From NCBI GenBank assembly GCA_001873945.1, contig MNYI01000211.1:1-7902 (forward strand): DNA of 7,902 nt. The letters run 5' to 3'. Under the pieces are notes generated by a model that saw only the letters and a program-made list of their open reading frames with translations, did no database searches and was not told the origin of the DNA. Shown in pieces: positions 5,420 to 7,902 of the stretch. Each line of letters begins with the position of its first letter. The first letter of the stretch is position 1. The position numbers and the translations under genes are program-made. This DNA comes from Candidatus Desantisbacteria bacterium CG2_30_40_21. Its GTDB lineage: Bacteria > UBA9089 > CG2-30-40-21.

Positions 5420-6574
5420 CTACCTCACAGTTTCCATAACATAATCCGCAAATTCCTCACTCGTAGCCCCATCTTCCCTTCCGGTAATCACAATCTTTTT
5501 TTCGTATTGACCACAAATATCCAGAGCTTTTTCCAATCTTTTTCCCTTTTCCGCCAGCCCGATGTGGTTTAAGAGCATGACCGTTGCCCTCAACATACTT
5601 GACGGATCAGCATATTGTGCCCTTCCATTCTCAACCATCCTTGGAGCTGTGCCGTGTATTGCCTCAAACATAGCATATTGTTTGCCAATATTAGCACTCC
5701 CAGCAGTTCCAACCCCACCCTGAAACTCGGCAGCCTCATCAGTAAGAATATCACCATAAAGGTTTGGCATGACCATTACCTTAAACTGTGTTCTTCTCTT
5801 TGGATCTATCAGCTTGGCGGTCATGATGTCAATAAACCAATCATCCCACTCTATCTCAGGATAATTTGCAGCTATTTGATCGGCAACAGCAAGGAACTTT
5901 CCATCGGTTGTTTTGATCACATTTGCCTTAGTAATCACAGTAACCTTATTTATCTTATTTTTTCTGGCATACTCAAAAGCCATGCGAATTATCCGCTCTG
6001 AGCCTTGAGTAGTAACAGCGGTAAAGTCAATAGCCAGATCATCGGTAACATTTACCCCCTTGCTTCCAAGGATATAGGCACCCTCAGTATTTTCTCGAAA
6101 GAATATCCAATCTATTCCCTCCACTGGCACCCTTACTGGCCTGACATTGGCAAATAAATCAAGCTCGCGACGCATGGCAACATTAGCACTTTCAATATTA
6201 GGCCAAGGATCCCCTTTTTTTGGAGTATGGAGTGGTCCCTTAAGCAAAATATGACACTTCTTTATTTCCTCAAGGATGTCTTCTGGTATGGCTTTCATGG
6301 CTTTAGCCCGATTTTCAATGGTTAATCCCTCAATGTCTCTAAGCTCAACCTTTCCTTTGGAAATCTCATCCTCAAGTAAAAACCTCAACACTCGTCTTGC
6401 CTCATCTGTAATATATGTACCAATCCCATCCCCTCCAATAACGCCAATGATTATTGGTGTTACTTGAGTATAATCTATCCATTCCTGTGATTTTTTCATG
6501 GTTTCAACCCGATTAAGTTGTTCCTCTAATATCCTGCCAAAATGCTCCTTTGCTTTTTCGATTTCTTGCAGCAT
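5420..6574 (-). CDS. Isocitrate/isopropylmalate dehydrogenase family protein, probably isocitrate dehydrogenase
   Basis: Beta-decarboxylating dehydrogenase of 384 residues. The N-terminal core begins at VIGGDGIG (45-52). The substrate motif SANVAMRRELDL (129-140), with Ser129, Asn131, Arg135 and later Arg145, matches the isocitrate-binding S-x-N-x3-R pattern and argues against isopropylmalate dehydrogenase. RENTEGAY (160-167) supplies the catalytic Tyr167. TKANVIKTTDGKF (215-227) supplies Lys216 and resembles the isocitrate form. Metal aspartates are Asp249, Asp275 and Asp279 (NLYGDILTDEA). The cofactor loop HGTAPRMVENGRAQYADP has Arg-Met where E. coli NADP enzyme has Lys-Tyr, so cofactor preference cannot be assigned confidently. 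About 40 charged, helical residues precede the core, an unusual N-terminal extension. The start at 6574 (or 6577) is chosen from AGGAGG at 6582-6587; the frame also runs back to a TTG at 6595 lying beyond that site. It has its own promoter and diverges from rnhA. Confidence 0.85.
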   Translation of the reverse strand: MLQEIEKAKEHFGRILEEQLNRVETMKKSQEWIDYTQVTPIIIGVIGGDGIGTYITDEARRVLRFLLEDEISKGKVELRDIEGLTIENRAKAMKAIPEDILEEIKKCHILLKGPLHTPKKGDPWPNIESANVAMRRELDLFANVRPVRVPVEGIDWIFFRENTEGAYILGSKGVNVTDDLAIDFTAVTTQGSERIIRMAFEYARKNKINKVTVITKANVIKTTDGKFLAVADQIAANYPEIEWDDWFIDIMTAKLIDPKRRTQFKVMVMPNLYGDILTDEAAEFQGGVGTAGSANIGKQYAMFEAIHGTAPRMVENGRAQYADPSSMLRATVMLLNHIGLAEKGKRLEKALDICGQYEKKIVITGREDGATSEEFADYVMETVR

Positions 6575-6581
6575 CATCTTG

Positions 6582-6587
6582 CCTCCT
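6582..6587 (-). promoter_or_regulatory. Ribosome binding site fixing the dehydrogenase start
   Basis: A perfect AGGAGG on the minus strand lies 4 bases before the ATG at 6577 and 7 bases before the adjacent ATG at 6574. It lies inside the longer frame that would begin with TTG at 6595, which makes that start unlikely. The 7-base spacing favours 6574. Confidence 0.8.
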
Positions 6588-6609
6588 CGTTTCAAATAAT
6601 TACCCTGAA

Positions 6610-6638
6610 AGTATAACAGATTTCAAGGTAAAAGTCAA
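6610..6638 (-). promoter_or_regulatory. Promoter of the isocitrate dehydrogenase-like gene
   Basis: On the minus strand TTGACT (6638-6633) and TATACT (6615-6610) are separated by exactly 17 bases, each one base from consensus. The start of transcription would be near 6603, giving a leader of roughly 25-30 bases that includes the AGGAGG. It is back to back with the rnhA promoter. Confidence 0.8.
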
Positions 6639-6655
6639 TGTTTGTTTTTTTTTAT

Positions 6656-6684
6656 TTGACAAGATAATACTTGTATGATAATAT
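6656..6684 (+). promoter_or_regulatory. Promoter of rnhA
   Basis: A consensus TTGACA at 6656-6661 is followed after 17 bases by TAATAT (6679-6684), preceded by an extended -10 TGA. The overlapping GATAAT at 6677-6682 is an alternative -10 with a 15-base spacer. The -35 lies only 17 bases from the -35 of the divergent dehydrogenase promoter, so the two polymerases could compete. Confidence 0.7.
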
Positions 6685-6718
6685 GGAAGGATAGCAAGAG
6701 CTATAGGGAGGTTTTGAC

Positions 6719-7159
6719 ATGATAAAAGAAACGAATGTGCTTACTCTATATACAGATGGGGCATGTCAGGGCAATCCAGGTCCAGGGGGATGGGCAGCTA
6801 TTCTTATTATTGAGGAAAAAGAACAGGAATTTGCTGGAGGACAACGGAATACAACCAATAATCAAATGGAACTAATGGGTGTAATTCAGGGATTACAGGC
6901 AATAAAAACCCCTTCAGAAATAAGGATATATTCAGACAGTGCTTATATCATCAATGCCTTCACTCAAAATTGGATAAAAACATGGTTAGCCAATGGATGG
7001 AAAACTGCCACTAAACAGCCGGTCAAGAATCAAAATCTGTGGCAGGAACTGCTCAAATTAATCCAGCCACATCAGGTTGAGTGGGTTAAGGTTAAGGGGC
7101 ATTCAGGGGATAAATATAATGAAAGATGCGATAGATTGGCTGTAGCTGCTATTCCATAA
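6719..7159 (+). CDS. rnhA: Ribonuclease HI
   Basis: Endonuclease that cleaves the RNA strand of RNA-DNA hybrids in the cytosol, removing R-loops and primers. At 146 residues it has the length of classical RNase HI. Motifs in order: LYTDGACQGNPGPGGWA (10-26, catalytic Asp13), TTNNQMELMGVIQGL (45-59, catalytic Glu51), YSDSAYIINA (71-80, catalytic Asp73), the basic WIKTWLANGWKTATKQPVKN handle region (85-104), and VKGHSGDKYNERCDRLA (125-141, His128 and catalytic Asp138). All four carboxylates and the flexible-loop histidine are present, so the enzyme should be active. GGGAGG (6706-6711) lies 7 bases before the ATG. It is monocistronic, with a divergent promoter upstream and no clear rho-independent terminator after the stop. 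Confidence 0.97.
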   Translation: MIKETNVLTLYTDGACQGNPGPGGWAAILIIEEKEQEFAGGQRNTTNNQMELMGVIQGLQAIKTPSEIRIYSDSAYIINAFTQNWIKTWLANGWKTATKQPVKNQNLWQELLKLIQPHQVEWVKVKGHSGDKYNERCDRLAVAAIP

Positions 7160-7191
7160 TCTTGTAGTGCAGTACCTTTGTGTAGTTAGTC

Positions 7192-7343
7192 GTCAAGAAA
7201 AAATAACTTGCAGGAGTTGTGTCACCGATCCATCTTGGCTGGTTTCGTTGTTCGTCGATTACGAACAGTAGTATGCTCGCTTCTCACGCCTTGCCAGCTA
7301 ATCGTCTCAGCGACTCTTGGCGTACAACTTATTTTTTCTTGAC
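7192..7343. repeat. 152-bp element with terminal inverted repeats, MITE-like
   Basis: The outer 15 bases, GTCAAGAAAAAATAA at 7192-7206, are exactly complementary to 7329-7343. Imperfect pairing continues a few bases inward (CTTGCA against GTTGTA on the opposite arm). Inside is a hairpin, TGTTCGT-CGATT-ACGAACA (7249-7267). The interior is visibly more G+C-rich than its A+T-rich flanks. The plus-strand frame through it (7219-7410) resembles no protein I recognise and has no good ribosome binding site. It occupies most of the 387-base gap between rnhA and the antitoxin. The shape fits a non-autonomous transposable element or a structured RNA; no target-site duplication is evident. Confidence 0.6.
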
Positions 7344-7393
7344 TCCTTACGGGGTCATTTGCATACAAAATGGTGTTTTTGTCCACATTTTAC

Positions 7394-7422
7394 TTGACAT
7401 TTTAAGATAATTGTGGTATGGT
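7394..7422 (+). promoter_or_regulatory. Probable promoter of the toxin-antitoxin remnant
   Basis: A consensus TTGACA (7394-7399) is followed after 17 bases by TATGGT (7417-7422). The leader to the antitoxin ATG would be long, about 118 bases, and contains a 10-codon open frame (7430-7462) without a clear ribosome binding site. Confidence 0.55.
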
Positions 7423-7546
7423 TGTTATTATGCAAAAAAATTGGAAAATCACCGAATTTTAAGCTTGAAGATGGGAAGATGATATGCTGAACCCATGAAA
7501 AGGCAGTATAGCTGGTGGGGGAAATATTCTACGAGGAGGTTAATTT

Positions 7547-7819
7547 ATGTTACAGAATTCAGTGAAATTGTCAATTCCCTTTGAATCTCTGGTGGAATCT
7601 CTCAAGGTTTTAGGCTTTAGTGAGAAATATCAGATATGGAAATTGTTGGAGAAACAAATAGGAGGGTTTGAGGAGGAATTACTTGAAGAAAGCCCATCTG
7701 TTCAATCGCAGATTTAAGAGGCTCATATTGCATACCAGTCTGGGGATTATGTGACTATTGATGAGTATATGACCCAAAGGAGTTTGAAATCCAATGAGTT
7801 ATCAAGTTGTTGTTCCTAA
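7547..7819 (+). pseudogene. Antitoxin of a RelE/ParE-type toxin-antitoxin pair, interrupted by an in-frame stop
   Basis: AGGAGG (7534-7539) lies 7 bases before the ATG. The first frame encodes 56 residues (IPFESLVESLKVLGFSEKYQ, then WKLLEKQ and an acidic FEEELLEES stretch) and ends at TAA 7715-7717. Translation in the same frame continues for 33 more codons with EAHIAYQSGDYVTIDEYMTQ, which I recognise as the conserved C-terminal pattern (EA..AY..GDY.T.DEY) of a family of small bacterial antitoxins usually paired with RelE-like toxins. The break between QSQI and EAHIAY therefore looks like a single nonsense change, for example CAA to TAA. The restored frame ends at TAA 7817-7819 and overlaps the toxin start by 26 bases, a normal arrangement for such pairs. 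The product is probably a truncated antitoxin lacking its toxin-neutralising C-terminus. Other genes here stop at TAA, so stop-codon reassignment is unlikely. Confidence 0.65.
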
Positions 7820-7832
7820 ACCTGTTCAGAAA
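7794..7832 (+). pseudogene. Truncated 5' end of a RelE/ParE-family toxin gene
   Basis: The frame starting at ATG 7794 reads MSYQVVVPKPVQK, a typical beginning of small RelE/ParE-like toxins (K/Q-V-x-I/V-P-K-P-V-Q-K). The expected continuation of about 70-80 residues is absent. From about 7829 the sequence becomes AAAACCGGGG repeats, and the frame runs through them without a stop to the window edge, giving low-complexity residues unlike a toxin. The gene overlaps the antitoxin frame, as expected for a bicistronic pair. With only 13 codons the family call rests on the motif plus the antitoxin partner. Confidence 0.55.
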
Positions 7833-7860
7833 ACCGGGGAAAACCGGGGGAAAACCGGGG
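7830..7860. repeat. Three tandem AAAACCGGGG units at an insertion junction
   Basis: AAAACCGGGG occurs at 7830-7839, 7840-7849 and 7851-7860, with one extra G between the second and third. It is followed by ACAGCGCCCGTTTTTT. The repeat starts where homology to the toxin stops, so it probably marks one end of an inserted element. Confidence 0.75.
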
Positions 7861-7874
7861 ACAGCGCCCGTTTT

Positions 7875-7902
7875 TTACTGTTTTCGAGGTCTTCCTATAG
7901 CT
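7875..7902 (-). CDS. Possible C-terminal end of a REP-associated/IS200-like transposase, partial
   Basis: On the minus strand a frame entering from the right edge reads AIGRPRKQ and stops at TAA (7877-7875). A short basic GRPRK tail is common at the C-terminus of REP-associated tyrosine (Y1) transposases, and their genes are often flanked by GGGGACAG-type sequences like that at 7857-7864. Only eight codons are visible, so this is an inference from context rather than homology. The alternative is that this is non-coding element terminus. Confidence 0.3.

Noticed and set aside
6575..6595. TTG start upstream for the isocitrate dehydrogenase-like gene
   Set aside because: The AGGAGG lies inside that extension and is correctly spaced for the downstream ATG codons.
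7219..7410. 63-codon plus-strand open frame after rnhA
   Set aside because: It lies largely inside the inverted-repeat element, lacks a ribosome binding site and has no recognisable protein pattern.
7430..7462. 10-codon leader peptide upstream of the antitoxin
   Set aside because: There is no good ribosome binding site and no regulatory hairpin. Another frame just after it is briefly open and protein-like, so it may be a scrap of decayed coding sequence, but the signal is too weak to call.
7715..7717. Reassigned TAA codon, suggesting an alternative genetic code
   Set aside because: The flavoprotein and rnhA genes end with TAA at family-typical lengths, so TAA functions as a stop here.

Overview
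The window (about 40% G+C by eye) comes from a bacterial chromosome. Type II secretion/type IV pilus-like minor pseudopilins suggest a Gram-negative-type cell. Many short intergenic repeats of a kind common in genomes reconstructed from uncultured candidate phyla point to such a lineage, but no gene here fixes the taxonomy. Signals are conventional: near-consensus sigma-70 promoters, GGAGG-type ribosome binding sites, and TAA, TAG and TGA all used as stops.

Layout: 1-303 holds repeat elements and a strong promoter for a plus-strand HI0933/BaiN-like flavoprotein (304-1620). A convergent minus-strand block follows. Read in its own direction it is: an isocitrate dehydrogenase-like gene (6574-5420), two minor pseudopilins, gspH-like then gspI-like (5172-4449), and a partial histidine cluster hisC-hisB-hisA (4310-1696). 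The block is probably three transcription units, because promoters are visible before the dehydrogenase and before hisC, and repeat-filled gaps separate the groups. An RNase HI gene (6719-7159, plus strand) diverges from the dehydrogenase across a shared promoter region.

The right end (7160-7902) is accessory in character. It has a 152-bp element bounded by inverted repeats, then the remains of a RelE/ParE-type toxin-antitoxin locus. The antitoxin carries an in-frame stop. The toxin is cut off after about 13 codons by sequence with three AAAACCGGGG units and what may be the C-terminal tail of a minus-strand REP-associated transposase.

How the genes work together: HisC, HisB and HisA catalyse steps 7, 6 and 4 of histidine biosynthesis; hisH, hisF and the other steps are not here. 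The pseudopilins would add minor subunits to a secretion or pilus apparatus encoded elsewhere. The other genes are stand-alone housekeeping functions. I see no convincing new multigene system. The most unusual content is the density of repeats between nearly all genes and the decayed toxin-antitoxin locus.
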